A DNA stretch of 33,158 nucleotides from Fimbriiglobus sp. GTDB taxonomy: Bacteria > Planctomycetota > Planctomycetia > Gemmatales > Gemmataceae. The stretch spans positions 1-33,158 of the forward strand of contig JALHQU010000055.1 in the NCBI GenBank assembly GCA_022841795.1, given 5' to 3'. A program made the translations under genes and the position numbers. The notes under the pieces are model-generated. The model did no database searches. It saw only the letters and a program-made list of their open reading frames with translations, and was not told the DNA's origin. Shown here one piece after another: positions 21,563-29,302 of the stretch (positions within the stretch are counted from its first letter, which is position 1; each line of letters opens with the position of its first letter).

Positions 21563-22978
21563 ATGTCCGACCGCGAGGCGTTCGTCGCCGCCGTCGCCGC
21601 CAGCCCGGAGGACGACCTGCCGCGGTTGGTGTTCGCCGATTGGCTGGACGAGAACGGCGACCCCGAGCGGGCCGAGTTCATCCGCGTGCAGTGCGAGCTG
21701 GCGAAGGCGGCGGTGTGGCAGGACACCGACTTCCGCGATGCGCTACTGGCCCGCATGAGGGCGCTGCTGGCCGCCCACCGGAAACGGTGGATGGCGCCGG
21801 TGGCGGCGGCACTCGGGTTCACCGGCGACGACCCGCCGGCGCCGGCACGGTCTGCCGACCCGCCGTCGTTCTGGCGGCGGGTGTCTGGGCGGCTGGGCCT
21901 GCCCCGCCTCGCGCCGGGGCCGACCCGGGAACCTCCGCTCGAAGAAATCCGAGCCGACTACGGGTACTCCGCGACCGCCCAGTTCACCGCCGAGCGGGTG
22001 GACGGTTCCCCCCGTCCGGACTGGGTGAGCTGGGAACTGGCCCGCGGGTTCGTCGATCACCTTGCGATTAACCCGGGTCGGTTTCCGGAGACCGCCTCGC
22101 TGGTCGAACTGTTCCGCCTCGAACCCGTGTCGGGGCTGGACGTGCTGCTGACCGAAGGCGGTGAAACGGACCAGTGGCGGCGGCTGGCCGGCGAACACCT
22201 GAATCGCGTTCGCACGCTCCGCCTGCTCCGCGTCCACCCGTTCGGCCAGTTCGACCCGCGGGCACTGGTCGAGACGGTCGTGCGGTCGCCGCACCTGACC
22301 GGCGTGCGCCGGCTGGAGTTGGGCGGGCGTGTGAATCCGAACCCGGCGTGGTCGATCAGCCCCACCGTCGTCCGCTCGCCGCTGTTCCGTCGCATCACCC
22401 ACCTGACCGCGGAACGCGTCCAAGATCTCATCACCCACCTGCTGCACGTTCCGGCGGACGCAGCCCTTCGGGTTCTCGACCTGGACAACTGCGGCCCGCT
22501 CGCCGACCTGCACCGGCTGCCGTTCCGCGACCGGATCGAGGCGCTGATCGTGAGCGAAGCCGGCCAGGACCCGTCCGGCGTGTTCCGCCCCGGCGACGCG
22601 CCTTGGCCGCGGCTGCGCTTGCTCCACCTGAGAGGGTGGCGACCCGACTGGACTCATGCCGAGGTGTTCACAACGAACCTGTTCCCCGAACTGCGGGAGC
22701 TGTTCATCCGCTGGCGGCAACTCGGCCCAGACGGGGGAAACGCCCTCGCCGCCGCCCCGTTCTTGCCTCAACTCGAAATCCTCGACCTGTCGAACAACCA
22801 GTTCGGCGATTTGGAGGTCATCGCCATCGCCGACCGGCTTGACCCGAAGCGGGTGCGGCACCTGGACCTGACCGGCAACCCGTTGTCGCACCCCGTCCGG
22901 GAAAACCTGGTAAGCCGATTCGGGGACAGGGTTTACGTCGGCACGGGGAACGAGACCGGGAATCCGGGTTGGGGGTGA
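21563..22978 (+). CDS. TIGR02996 domain protein with leucine-rich repeats
   Basis: The first 50 residues (EAFVAAVAASPEDDLPRLVFADWLDENGDPERAEFIRVQCELA) are the TIGR02996 repeat-companion domain, abundant in Gemmata-type planctomycetes and usually followed by LRR or WD repeats. The rest of the 471 residues contains LRR-like strands: VRRLELGG, LRVLDLDNCGPLADLHRL, LRLLHLRGW, LRELFIRW, LEILDLSNNQFGDLEVIAIADRL and VRHLDLTGNPLS. It has no signal peptide, so it is probably cytoplasmic and protein-binding. The start ATG lies 12 bp after the Mrp stop, so it could be co-transcribed with DUF971 and Mrp, but a functional link is not evident. Such genes exist in many copies per genome and their role is unknown. 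Confidence 0.9.
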   Translation: MSDREAFVAAVAASPEDDLPRLVFADWLDENGDPERAEFIRVQCELAKAAVWQDTDFRDALLARMRALLAAHRKRWMAPVAAALGFTGDDPPAPARSADPPSFWRRVSGRLGLPRLAPGPTREPPLEEIRADYGYSATAQFTAERVDGSPRPDWVSWELARGFVDHLAINPGRFPETASLVELFRLEPVSGLDVLLTEGGETDQWRRLAGEHLNRVRTLRLLRVHPFGQFDPRALVETVVRSPHLTGVRRLELGGRVNPNPAWSISPTVVRSPLFRRITHLTAERVQDLITHLLHVPADAALRVLDLDNCGPLADLHRLPFRDRIEALIVSEAGQDPSGVFRPGDAPWPRLRLLHLRGWRPDWTHAEVFTTNLFPELRELFIRWRQLGPDGGNALAAAPFLPQLEILDLSNNQFGDLEVIAIADRLDPKRVRHLDLTGNPLSHPVRENLVSRFGDRVYVGTGNETGNPGWG

Positions 22979-23113
22979 TTCGCCCGGCCCTGAACTGTCC
23001 GGCCGAATCTTTTCCGCCAACGCTTTGCTCGCCCCGGTGTTACACCGATGAACCCGGCGGGGTCGGCCGGCGGTCACCCCCGGAACTGGACGCCCTAACT
23101 CGCGGCGGGTACT

Positions 23114-23758
23114 GTGGTACGGCGGGAACTGCTGCACCCGATCGCCACCCCAGACCGGCTCCGTCGCGTGGCCCTCGACCAGGACGCCCTCCTCCCGAAA
23201 GGCGAGGAGTCCGAGTGGATCATCGCCGCCCAACAGGGCGACCGGACCGCGTTTTCCCGCCTGGTGTCGGCGTACTGGGACCGGCTATACCGCTGGCTGT
23301 TCCACCTGACCCGCGACCGGCACAAGGCGGAGGACCTGACCCAGGAGACGTTCCTGAAGGCGCTGGCGGCGGTGAAGTCGTTCCGCCGCGGCAGCAACTT
23401 CCGGGCGTGGCTGTTCCGCATCGGGCACAACAACTTCGTCAACCTGAAGCGGACGGAGAAGCGGGTGACGCAGGGGCCGGCCGAGGACCACCCGACGGCG
23501 GACGACGCGGCCGGGCCGGAAGAGGTGGTGTCCGACCGCGAGGAGATCCGGCGGGTGGCGGACGCGATCGGCGGGCTGCCGGCCGACTTCCGGGCGGCCC
23601 TGCTGCTGCGGGTGGACCAGGGGCTGTCGTTCCGCGAGGTGGCGGCGGTGCTGAACACCACCGAGGAGACGGCCCGCTGGCGGGTGTTCAAGGCGCGGCA
23701 GAAACTGATGCGGGTGCTGTCGCCGGAACTGCTGCCGGAGACGGCGGGCGACGAGTGA
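23114..23758 (+). CDS. ECF-type RNA polymerase sigma factor
   Basis: The 214-residue protein has region 2 (about 40-112: IIAAQQGDRTAFSRLVSAYWDRLYRWLF, RDRHKAEDLTQETFLKAL, NFRAWLFRIGHNNFVNLKR) and region 4 (about 148-205: RRVADAIGGLPADFRAALLLRVDQGLSFREVAAVLNTTEETARWRVFKARQKLM). The start is uncertain: GTG 23114 gives an N-terminus without family match, and GTG 23168 (VALDQDALL) is closer to the usual start, but neither has a clear ribosome binding site. It is followed by a zinc anti-sigma gene and a secreted protein, so it is probably controlled by that anti-sigma, unlike the kinase-linked sigma factor at 19591-20196. Confidence 0.93.
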   Translation: MVRRELLHPIATPDRLRRVALDQDALLPKGEESEWIIAAQQGDRTAFSRLVSAYWDRLYRWLFHLTRDRHKAEDLTQETFLKALAAVKSFRRGSNFRAWLFRIGHNNFVNLKRTEKRVTQGPAEDHPTADDAAGPEEVVSDREEIRRVADAIGGLPADFRAALLLRVDQGLSFREVAAVLNTTEETARWRVFKARQKLMRVLSPELLPETAGDE

Positions 23759-23761
23759 ACG

Positions 23762-23852
23762 GCAAGGAGCAGGTGAAAAGGAACAAGGGACAAAGCAGAA
23801 AGAATGCACCGATCGGCCTTGTTACTTGATCCTTGCTACTTGCTACTTTTTC
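23762..23852. repeat. AT-rich imperfect inverted repeat before the anti-sigma gene
   Basis: The stretch AAAAGGAACAAGG (about 23776-23788) pairs loosely with CCTTGTTACTTGATCCTTG further on, and the tract ends with CTTGCTACTTGCTACTTTTT. The wording matches the AT-rich tract before mrp (20615-20720). Both copies lie just after a stop codon and end within about 15 nt of the next start codon. Confidence 0.55.
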
Positions 23853-23862
23853 TGGTGATGCG

Positions 23863-24696
23863 ATGACCTGCGACGTGGTCCGAACCCGACTACTCGCCCT
23901 GCCGGCCCCGGCCCGGCCGACGGACGACCTGCTGTCGCACCTGGCCGCGTGCCCGGCGTGCCGGGCGGTGCAGGCCGAGGCCGCCCGGCTGGACGCCGTC
24001 ATCGCCGCCCTGCCGGTGCCGTCGTCCGACGCCCGCAAGGGCACGTTCCTCGACTCCCTGGCCGCCGACGGCCCGGTCATCCGCTCCATCCCGGTGCTGC
24101 CGAGTTCGCTCGCCGGCAGCGGGTCGTTCCGCCCGGTCGGGTCGTGGCTGAAGCGGCTCGACCTGCGGTGGGTGGGCGGGGTGGCGGCGGCCATCGCCGT
24201 GACCGTCGGCGGGGTGTGGATCGCCAACCGGCCGAAGCCGATTCAGCAAGAAGTGGCCGTCAAGGCCAAGCCGCGGCAGGAGCTGCTGAAGAAGTACACC
24301 GACCACCACAACGCGCTGGCGAAGGCCCGCACCGCCCCGGACCGGCTGAAAACCTACGCCGTCTGGTCGGACGACATCCAGGCCGAGGCGTGCTCCATGT
24401 CCAACGCGGCCGACCGGCAGGAGATGAACAGCCTGGCCTCCCAGTACGAGCGGATGGTGAAGGACGGGATGGAGAAACAGGCGAGGCAGGTGGCCGACCA
24501 GCCGATGACGGTGGACGACCGGCAGAAGGTGCTGCAAGACGCCATCGCCAGGCTGACAACCGCGGAAACGGAGGCCCGCAAGCTGGAGCCGGACGCCCGA
24601 ACGGACGCGCGGCCGGCGCTCAAGCGGATCGCCGACGCCGCCACCGCCGGGCGGAAAACCCTCACCCAGATCGCCGAAGCGCGGGGGGCACCATGA
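23863..24696 (+). CDS. Transmembrane anti-sigma factor with zinc-binding (ZAS) motif
   Basis: The 277-residue protein begins with a small cytoplasmic domain containing H26-x3-C30-x2-C33 (SHLAACPACRA), the zinc anti-sigma motif that clamps ECF sigma factors. A membrane helix lies at about 103-121 (VGGVAAAIAVTVGGVWIA). The outer part is a helical, charged domain (YTDHHNALAKARTAPDRLKTYAVW..., then DDRQKVLQDAIARLTTAETEARKLE) that may sense a periplasmic signal. The start is ATG 23863; the frame is open to 23833 upstream. The stop overlaps the next gene by four bases (ATGA). Together with the sigma gene upstream it forms a regulatory pair. Confidence 0.9.
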   Translation: MTCDVVRTRLLALPAPARPTDDLLSHLAACPACRAVQAEAARLDAVIAALPVPSSDARKGTFLDSLAADGPVIRSIPVLPSSLAGSGSFRPVGSWLKRLDLRWVGGVAAAIAVTVGGVWIANRPKPIQQEVAVKAKPRQELLKKYTDHHNALAKARTAPDRLKTYAVWSDDIQAEACSMSNAADRQEMNSLASQYERMVKDGMEKQARQVADQPMTVDDRQKVLQDAIARLTTAETEARKLEPDARTDARPALKRIADAATAGRKTLTQIAEARGAP

Positions 24697-25229
24697 ACAC
24701 CCGCACCCTGACCGTGCTGCTCGCCGGCGGCCTGCTGGCCGCGTGGGGCACCGCCCAGCACCCGACCGGCGGGCTGGCCCACGAGCGGTTGCAGTTGCTC
24801 AAGGACAACCGCGAGCTGCTCAACGACCTGCTCGGCCACGGACTGAGCCTGGGCGACAAGAACTCGGCCCTGGACCGGGCGGTGGAGAGCCGCGAGGCGA
24901 CCAACCGGCTGGCCCGCGAGCTGCGGTCGGCCGTCATCCTGGGCGACGCCGACCGCATCGCCGAGATGTCCGACCTGTACAAGCGGGTGTGGGCGGAGGC
25001 GTTCGCCCCCAACCTGCTCGAAGCCCGGTCTTACGTCCGCCCGCAGTCGGAGCGGTACAAGGAGATGCGGAAGCTGCACCAGGACGCGGCGGCGGACGTG
25101 GCCGCGCTGGCCGCCGGCATCCCGGCGGACGGGCCGGTCGGCGCACTGGTGCGGGTGAAGGCCGCCCGCGAACAGCTCGAAGCCGCTGTCGCTGATCTCG
25201 GCCCGGAACCGGCCGACGACGACAAGTAA
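24693..25229 (+). CDS. Secreted helical protein coupled to the anti-sigma gene
   Basis: I do not recognise a family. The 178-residue protein has a signal peptide (1-21, TLTVLLAGGLLAAWGTAQ) and is otherwise predicted helical and charged: LQLLKDNRELLNDLLGHGLSL, ALDRAVESREATNRLARELRSAV, ADRIAEMSDLYKRVWAEAF and YKEMRKLHQDAAADVAAL. It starts within the anti-sigma stop codon (ATGA overlap), which argues for fixed stoichiometry. A natural guess is that it is a periplasmic partner of the anti-sigma outer domain; both are helical. The last residues are acidic (PEPADDDK). Confidence 0.85.
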   Translation: MNTRTLTVLLAGGLLAAWGTAQHPTGGLAHERLQLLKDNRELLNDLLGHGLSLGDKNSALDRAVESREATNRLARELRSAVILGDADRIAEMSDLYKRVWAEAFAPNLLEARSYVRPQSERYKEMRKLHQDAAADVAALAAGIPADGPVGALVRVKAAREQLEAAVADLGPEPADDDK

Positions 25230-25249
25230 GCCCAAGCCCCTCGCCCCGG

Positions 25250-25255
25250 TAGAAT
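25250..25255 (+). promoter_or_regulatory. Candidate -10 element TAGAAT before the radical SAM gene
   Basis: TAGAAT in CCCGGTAGAATGCCCC lies 37 nt before ATG 25292, in the gap after the sigma/anti-sigma operon, suggesting a separate transcript. Confidence 0.45.
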
Positions 25256-25291
25256 GCCCCGGTTTCCCGCGGGCACTCCCGGGGCGGTGTC

Positions 25292-26752
25292 ATGCCCATC
25301 TCCGTCGCCGACGAACTCCGCCGCCGCATGGCCCGCCCGCAGCGGCACCGCCTGCTGCACGGCTACCCGCTCGCCGCCGCCCTGCCGTCCGCCGACCACC
25401 TGGACGAACACCGCGAACTCACCTTCGACCCGAACCGCGGCCGGGAACTGATCGTCGGCGTCCTCCCGCACCCGTACTGCAACCCGGCCGTCACCGGGTG
25501 CGGGTTCTGCACCTTCCCGCACGAGCCGGGGAACGCGGCCAAGACCACGGCGGTGGTGAAGCGGGTGGTGCAGGAGATCGAGGCGAAGGCGTTCCGCCAG
25601 AAGCACCTCGGCGTGCTGACGAACGCCCCGGTGACGGCGATCTACTTCGGCGGGGGCACGGCCAACCTGTGCGAGCCGGACCCGTTCGCCGACCTGTGCC
25701 AGACGCTCGACCTGATGGCCGTCGGGGCGGCCGAGGTGACGCTGGAGGGCGTGCCGGCGTACTTCCTGCGGGGCACCCCGCGGCTGACGGACGTGCTCCA
25801 AAAGAACCTGTCGGCCCGCCACTACCGGATCAGCATGGGCATCCAGACGTTCGACGAGGCCCGGCTGAAGCAGATGGGCCGGTCGGCGTTCGGCACCCCG
25901 GCCACGTTCCTTGAGGTGGTGCGGCACGCCCACGAACTCGGGTTCACCGCGTCCGCCGACCTGCTGTTCAACCTGCCCGGCCAGACCCGCGGCGAGATGC
26001 TCGCCGACGTGGACCGGGCGATCGACCTCGGCCTCGACCACCTCGGGCTGTACCACCTGGTGCTGTTCCCCGGCCTGGGCACCCCGTGGAGCCGGGACGA
26101 CGACCTGCTGGCCGAGTTGCCGGACAACCCGCGGGCGGCGGACAACTGGCTGGCGGTACGCGAGCACCTGCTGGCCCGCGGGTGGGTGCAGACCAGCCTG
26201 ACCAACTTCGAGCCGGCCGCGGCGCACGCCACCGACCGACGGTACGTGTACGAGGAGTGTTCGTTCCGGCCGGACAGGTACGAGGCGATCGGGTTCGGGC
26301 CGTCGGCCACCAGCTACGTGTCCGCGAAAGACTTCCGGGCGGCGGTGAAGACGCTCAACCCGACCTCGGCCGACGGGTACGCGAAGGCGGTGGACGCCGG
26401 CGGGCGGGTGTGGGACAAGGCGTTCGTGTACACCCCGCACGACCAGCGGCTGTTCTGGCTGGTCCGCCGGCTGGCGGCACTCGCCATCGACACGCGGGAG
26501 TACCTGGCCCTGTTCGGCACGCAGTTGGTCCACGACTTCGGCGAGGCGTTCCGGGCGTGTCACGCGGCCGGGCTGCTCGGCGAGGCGGACCACGTCATCC
26601 GCCCCACCCCGCTCGGCATGTTCTACTCGGACTCCATCGCCGCCGTGCTGGCTCGCACTGTCGTCCGCGACGCCGACGGCGCGCGGCCGGTGCCGAAAGA
26701 ACTGGTCCACGACGCCCGACAGTTCGACGCCAGCCACTCGCCGATGGGTTAG
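25292..26752 (+). CDS. HemN/HemW-like radical SAM protein with a CX6CX2C cluster motif
   Basis: The 486-residue protein belongs to the coproporphyrinogen dehydrogenase-like radical SAM group: AIYFGGGTANL (116-126) for SAM binding, SMGIQTFDEARLKQMGR, ASADLLFNLPGQT, DHLGLYHLVLFPGLGTPW, AIGFGPSATSYV and a C-terminal HemN-like domain (TREYLALFGTQLVHDFGEAF..., GLLGEADHVIRPTPLG). The cluster motif reads C63-NPAVTG-C70-GF-C73, so the first spacing is six residues, not the usual three. This is in a conserved-looking PHPYCNP context and is not a sequencing frame problem. True HemN or HemW function is therefore doubtful; haem handling or another methyl or oxidation reaction is possible. The stop codon lies inside a palindromic repeat. 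Confidence 0.88.
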   Translation: MPISVADELRRRMARPQRHRLLHGYPLAAALPSADHLDEHRELTFDPNRGRELIVGVLPHPYCNPAVTGCGFCTFPHEPGNAAKTTAVVKRVVQEIEAKAFRQKHLGVLTNAPVTAIYFGGGTANLCEPDPFADLCQTLDLMAVGAAEVTLEGVPAYFLRGTPRLTDVLQKNLSARHYRISMGIQTFDEARLKQMGRSAFGTPATFLEVVRHAHELGFTASADLLFNLPGQTRGEMLADVDRAIDLGLDHLGLYHLVLFPGLGTPWSRDDDLLAELPDNPRAADNWLAVREHLLARGWVQTSLTNFEPAAAHATDRRYVYEECSFRPDRYEAIGFGPSATSYVSAKDFRAAVKTLNPTSADGYAKAVDAGGRVWDKAFVYTPHDQRLFWLVRRLAALAIDTREYLALFGTQLVHDFGEAFRACHAAGLLGEADHVIRPTPLGMFYSDSIAAVLARTVVRDADGARPVPKELVHDARQFDASHSPMG

Positions 26753-26805
26753 TGGGGCAAGTTTCCAACTTGCCGTGGCAAGATGGAATCTTGCCCCACT
26801 AACCC
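26746..26805. repeat. GGCAAG nested palindrome, copy 2, between convergent genes
   Basis: Arms 26746-26774 and 26777-26805 match at 27 of 29 positions with a 2-nt spacer. The inner hairpins are GGCAAGTT-TCC-AACTTGCC and GGCAAGAT-TCC-ATCTTGCC, identical to the copy at 14488-14548 including the two compensated differences. The first arm contains the TAG stop of the radical SAM gene. It is followed at 26806-26823 by a half unit GAGCC-TGGC-GGCTC like the GGYGAACCC family. It could act as a bidirectional terminator. Confidence 0.92.
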
Positions 26806-26819
26806 GCGAGCCTGGCGGC

Positions 26820-27659
26820 TCACTCCGCCAGGCACTGGCGGAGGAACCGCACCCCGTGTTCGATGTCGGCGAACCGCTCCGCCTGGGTGCCCACCTCCCG
26901 CTCGATGCACAGCGGGCCGCGGTACCCCACCCGCTTCAGCGCCGCCACGAACTCGCGGGTGTTCGTCTGCCCGGTGCCGAGCGGCACCTCCTCGCCCCAG
27001 GTGCCTTTGGTGGTCGGCCGGTTGGCGTCCTTGACGTGGACACTGCGGATGTCCGGGGCGAGCAGGTCGAGCACCCGCAGCGGGTCGTCCTTGTCGTACA
27101 GCAGCATGTTCGCCGGGTCGAAGTTCACCTTCAGGTTCGGGCTTTGCAGGTCGTCCAGCGTCCGCCGCAGGAGTGCGGCCGACTCCTGCCCGGTCTCGAA
27201 CGCCACCGTCACGCCGGTCCGCCGCGCCAGGTCGCCCACCTGCGCCAGGGTGTCGAGGAACGGCTTCCGGGCCGGGTCGCCCACCTCCGGGATGAACCCG
27301 GCGTGCAGCATGATGTCGGTCAGGCCGAGTTCGACCGTGCGGGCGAGGCCCCATTTGAACCGCTCCAGCCGTTCGGGGCGGGTGGCCGGGTCGCCGAACC
27401 CGCCGGTCTTCTCGATCGTCTGCGGGGTGGTGTAGTCCTCGCCGGGGAAGCCGAGCATGGCCCCGGACCTGCGGAACCCGGCGGCTTTGGCCGCAGCGGG
27501 CATGCCGTCGCCCTCGGCCCAACTGGCGTGGTGCGGGTCGCCGCATGCGATCTGCACCACGTCGACGCCCAGGCGGTCGAGGAACCCCTTCAACTCGGGC
27601 ACGCTGGTCACCTGGAGGGACCAACTGCACACGCCGACGGCGAGCGGTTCGATGGGCAT
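26820..27659 (-). CDS. Sugar phosphate isomerase/epimerase family protein (xylose isomerase-like TIM barrel)
   Basis: The 279-residue protein starts AVGVCSWSLQVTSVPELKGFLDRLGVDVVQIACGD and continues with barrel motifs: LGLTDIMLHAGF, TGVTVAFETGQESAALLRRTLDDL, LKVNFDPANMLLYDKDDPLRVLDLL, IRSVHVKDAN and YRGPLCIEREVG. E in AFETG, D in NFDPAN, H in VHVKD and E in IEREVG are the likely divalent metal ligands. The family isomerises or epimerises sugars or inositols; the substrate is not determined. Length fits the family. A TACCAT hexamer lies 38 nt upstream of ATG 27659. The gene is convergent with the radical SAM gene and downstream of the lipoprotein/DUF1559 group, separated by a terminator. Confidence 0.92.
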   Translation of the reverse strand: MPIEPLAVGVCSWSLQVTSVPELKGFLDRLGVDVVQIACGDPHHASWAEGDGMPAAAKAAGFRRSGAMLGFPGEDYTTPQTIEKTGGFGDPATRPERLERFKWGLARTVELGLTDIMLHAGFIPEVGDPARKPFLDTLAQVGDLARRTGVTVAFETGQESAALLRRTLDDLQSPNLKVNFDPANMLLYDKDDPLRVLDLLAPDIRSVHVKDANRPTTKGTWGEEVPLGTGQTNTREFVAALKRVGYRGPLCIEREVGTQAERFADIEHGVRFLRQCLAE

Positions 27660-27697
27660 GACGCGGCACCCAGCGGGGAGGACGGGCGGGAGAGGTG

Positions 27698-27703
27698 ATG
27701 GTA
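27698..27703 (-). promoter_or_regulatory. Candidate -10 element TACCAT before the isomerase gene
   Basis: On the minus strand the hexamer reads TACCAT, 38 nt before ATG 27659, and lies just after the terminator of the upstream lipoprotein gene, so it would start a new transcript. Confidence 0.4.
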
Positions 27704-27725
27704 TCGTGCGGCCGGCGGTGGAGGC

Positions 27726-27760
27726 AAAAAAATACCGGGCGGACCATGGGGCCCGCCCGG
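27726..27760 (-). terminator. Intrinsic terminator downstream of the small lipoprotein gene
   Basis: On the minus strand an 8-bp perfect stem CCGGGCGG / CCGCCCGG (27753-27760 with 27735-27742) with a 10-nt loop is followed by TATTTTTTT. It lies 23 bp past the lipoprotein stop. This is the clearest intrinsic terminator in the window. Confidence 0.8.
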
Positions 27761-27783
27761 CGGTCTCGCGATCCCCGGTCCCG

Positions 27784-27960
27784 TTACTTCATCGGGTCCG
27801 CCGGCGGCGGCGGGGGCGGCGGCGGGGCCGGCGGCTGGCCGGGCTTGCCGCTCGGGGCGGTGTTGCTCACCGGTTTGGTGTCTTTGGAATCCGAGCCGCA
27901 GCCGACGACCGCGAGGGCGGCGCCGCAGGCGACCAGGCTCAGGAGGAAACGACGAGTCAC
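27784..27960 (-). CDS. Small proline-rich lipoprotein downstream of DUF1559
   Basis: This 58-residue frame starts with GTG at 27960, preceded by GAGGAG 5 nt upstream, and encodes MTRRFLLSLVACGAALAVVGC with a lipobox Cys at 21, then GSDSKDTKPVSNTAPSGKPG, an eight-proline run (46-53) and ADPMK. It is a short surface or periplasmic lipoprotein of unknown function. It follows DUF1559 by 84 bp, with an 11-bp hairpin in the gap, and a terminator lies just after it. Small lipoproteins frequently follow DUF1559 genes in Gemmata-type genomes, so a shared transcript is likely. Confidence 0.82.
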   Translation of the reverse strand: MTRRFLLSLVACGAALAVVGCGSDSKDTKPVSNTAPSGKPGQPPAPPPPPPPPADPMK

Positions 27961-27998
27961 GGAAACTCCTCGGTGTGACTGGGTGGGGAAACGAAGAC

Positions 27999-28023
27999 GC
28001 GGGCGGGGGACACCCCCGCCCGC
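27999..28023. repeat. GC hairpin between DUF1559 and the small lipoprotein
   Basis: GCGGGCGGGGG (27999-28009) pairs perfectly with CCCCCGCCCGC (28013-28023) around a 3-nt loop, 21 bp past the DUF1559 stop. The minus strand continues GTCTTCGTTT, with no real T-run, so it is more likely a partial terminator or an RNA-stabilising hairpin that sets the DUF1559 to lipoprotein ratio. Confidence 0.6.
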
Positions 28024-28044
28024 TGCGAACGCGGTTCGCTACGC

Positions 28045-29001
28045 TCAGTTGGAGATCAGGCTGATGTCGTACACCTGGCCGTCGGTCATGCCGGCGGCCC
28101 GCATCTGGGTGTACCAGCGGGTGCTGAACCAGTCGGTGGCGTTGCCGATCTTGCGGATCGGGCGGACGGAGCCGTCACCCCAGGCCATTTGGACCAGGCC
28201 GGTGTGCTTGCTGCCGTAGGTGTACCACTGGGCCGGGGAGATGGTGGCCCAGGCGTGCGGGAAGTTACCGGCCGCGATCCAGGCGCCGAGGAAGTCGCGG
28301 GAGCCGGTCTCGATGCCGCCCAGGTATTCGCCGACCATCACGGTGTTGCTCGAGCCGTCCGACATGCCGACGATGGCGGTGCCGACGTTCGGGGTGAACG
28401 GGCCGGGCCACTGGCCGTAGAACGCGTTCGTGGTGCGGCCGAAGCAGCCGGCGCTGAACACGTAGTTGGTGCGGGCGAGCAGGTTGCCGCCGGACGCGGT
28501 CGGGTAGTACCCGCCGGTGAAGGTCAGGCCGCCGATGAAGTAGTACACGAACACGCCGAGGGTCGGGTTGACGGTGTCCACGTTGTCCGACGGGCAGTGG
28601 AACGTCTTCACCTTCTGCTGGGCGGCGGCCCAGGTGGCGGTGTTCGACCACCACGGGGTGGTCGGCCAGGTGAACGAGGTCGGGGCGACCGGGTCCACTT
28701 CGAACATCGTCTGCGGGATGAGGCGGAAGATGTTCTCCTGCTCGATGTACGGCAGCAGGAAGGCGTTCGCCGACACGCCGGTGCGGGTGCTGTTGCCCGG
28801 GGGCAACTTCATGTAGGCGCTCTCGTAGTTGTGAGCGGCCAGGGCGAGTTGCTTCAGGTTGTTGCTGCAGCTCATGCGGGCCGCGGCTTCGCGGACCTTC
28901 TGCACGGCCGGGAGCAGCAGGCCGATGAGGATCGCGATGATGGCGATCACCACCAGCAGCTCGATCAGCGTGAACGCCGAACGACGGTACCGAGACACCA
29001 T
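28045..29001 (-). CDS. DUF1559 family protein with type IV pilin-like N-terminus
   Basis: The 318-residue protein starts [40 protein letters not shown], a prepilin-type cleavage and methylation site (A|FTLIE) plus hydrophobic helix, followed by the DUF1559 domain: [62 protein letters not shown] and [21 protein letters not shown] near the end. DUF1559 is a planctomycete hallmark occurring in dozens of copies. It is probably an extracellular or envelope pseudopilin; the function is unknown. GAGGAG upstream supports ATG 29001 over the open frame to 29130. Confidence 0.95.
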   Translation of the reverse strand: MVSRYRRSAFTLIELLVVIAIIAILIGLLLPAVQKVREAAARMSCSNNLKQLALAAHNYESAYMKLPPGNSTRTGVSANAFLLPYIEQENIFRLIPQTMFEVDPVAPTSFTWPTTPWWSNTATWAAAQQKVKTFHCPSDNVDTVNPTLGVFVYYFIGGLTFTGGYYPTASGGNLLARTNYVFSAGCFGRTTNAFYGQWPGPFTPNVGTAIVGMSDGSSNTVMVGEYLGGIETGSRDFLGAWIAAGNFPHAWATISPAQWYTYGSKHTGLVQMAWGDGSVRPIRKIGNATDWFSTRWYTQMRAAGMTDGQVYDISLISN

Positions 29002-29302
29002 GACACACTCCTCGATGGGCACACGTCGCGCACGGGCGGAAAACGGATTGATGGAACCGGCCGTGGTCGGTGTGCGGGTCAGAAAACGGGGGCCGTCGGA
29101 GAACGGCGCACCCACCCTTGGGGAGGTCAATCAGGCCGGGCAGAACGAGTTACGAGTCATTTCGCCCGACCTAACCTACATGTCTACTCGATCGTACACC
29201 GCATCGCAACCGCTTTTTGCCCAAGAAGCGCCGATTTTTTCTCCGAACCTTCACCGGCGGGTGCTTGCCACCGGCGAGCCGGCGGCCGAATTCCCACCAG
29301 TT
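29002..29302. other. 301-bp intergenic region upstream of DUF1559
   Basis: No gene is seen. The middle (about 29150-29240) is more AT-rich and includes GATTTTTTC and GCTTTTTGCCC. On the minus strand TTGCGA is followed 17 nt later by TAGACA, a weak promoter candidate for DUF1559. A direct repeat CACCGGCG (29250-29257 and 29269-29276) lies near the GH3 stop. Nothing else is supported. Confidence 0.5.

Noticed and set aside
22969-23829. Open frame on the plus strand overlapping the second sigma factor
   Set aside because: Low-complexity Arg/Gly/Pro translation in another frame of the sigma gene.
29002-29130. Upstream extension of DUF1559 to 29130
   Set aside because: The pilin-like signal and strong ribosome binding site place the start at 29001; the extension lacks family similarity.
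29195-29225. Possible sigma-54 promoter before DUF1559 (TTGGGC ... TTGCG)
   Set aside because: The GG to GC spacing is off by two bases from the required distance.
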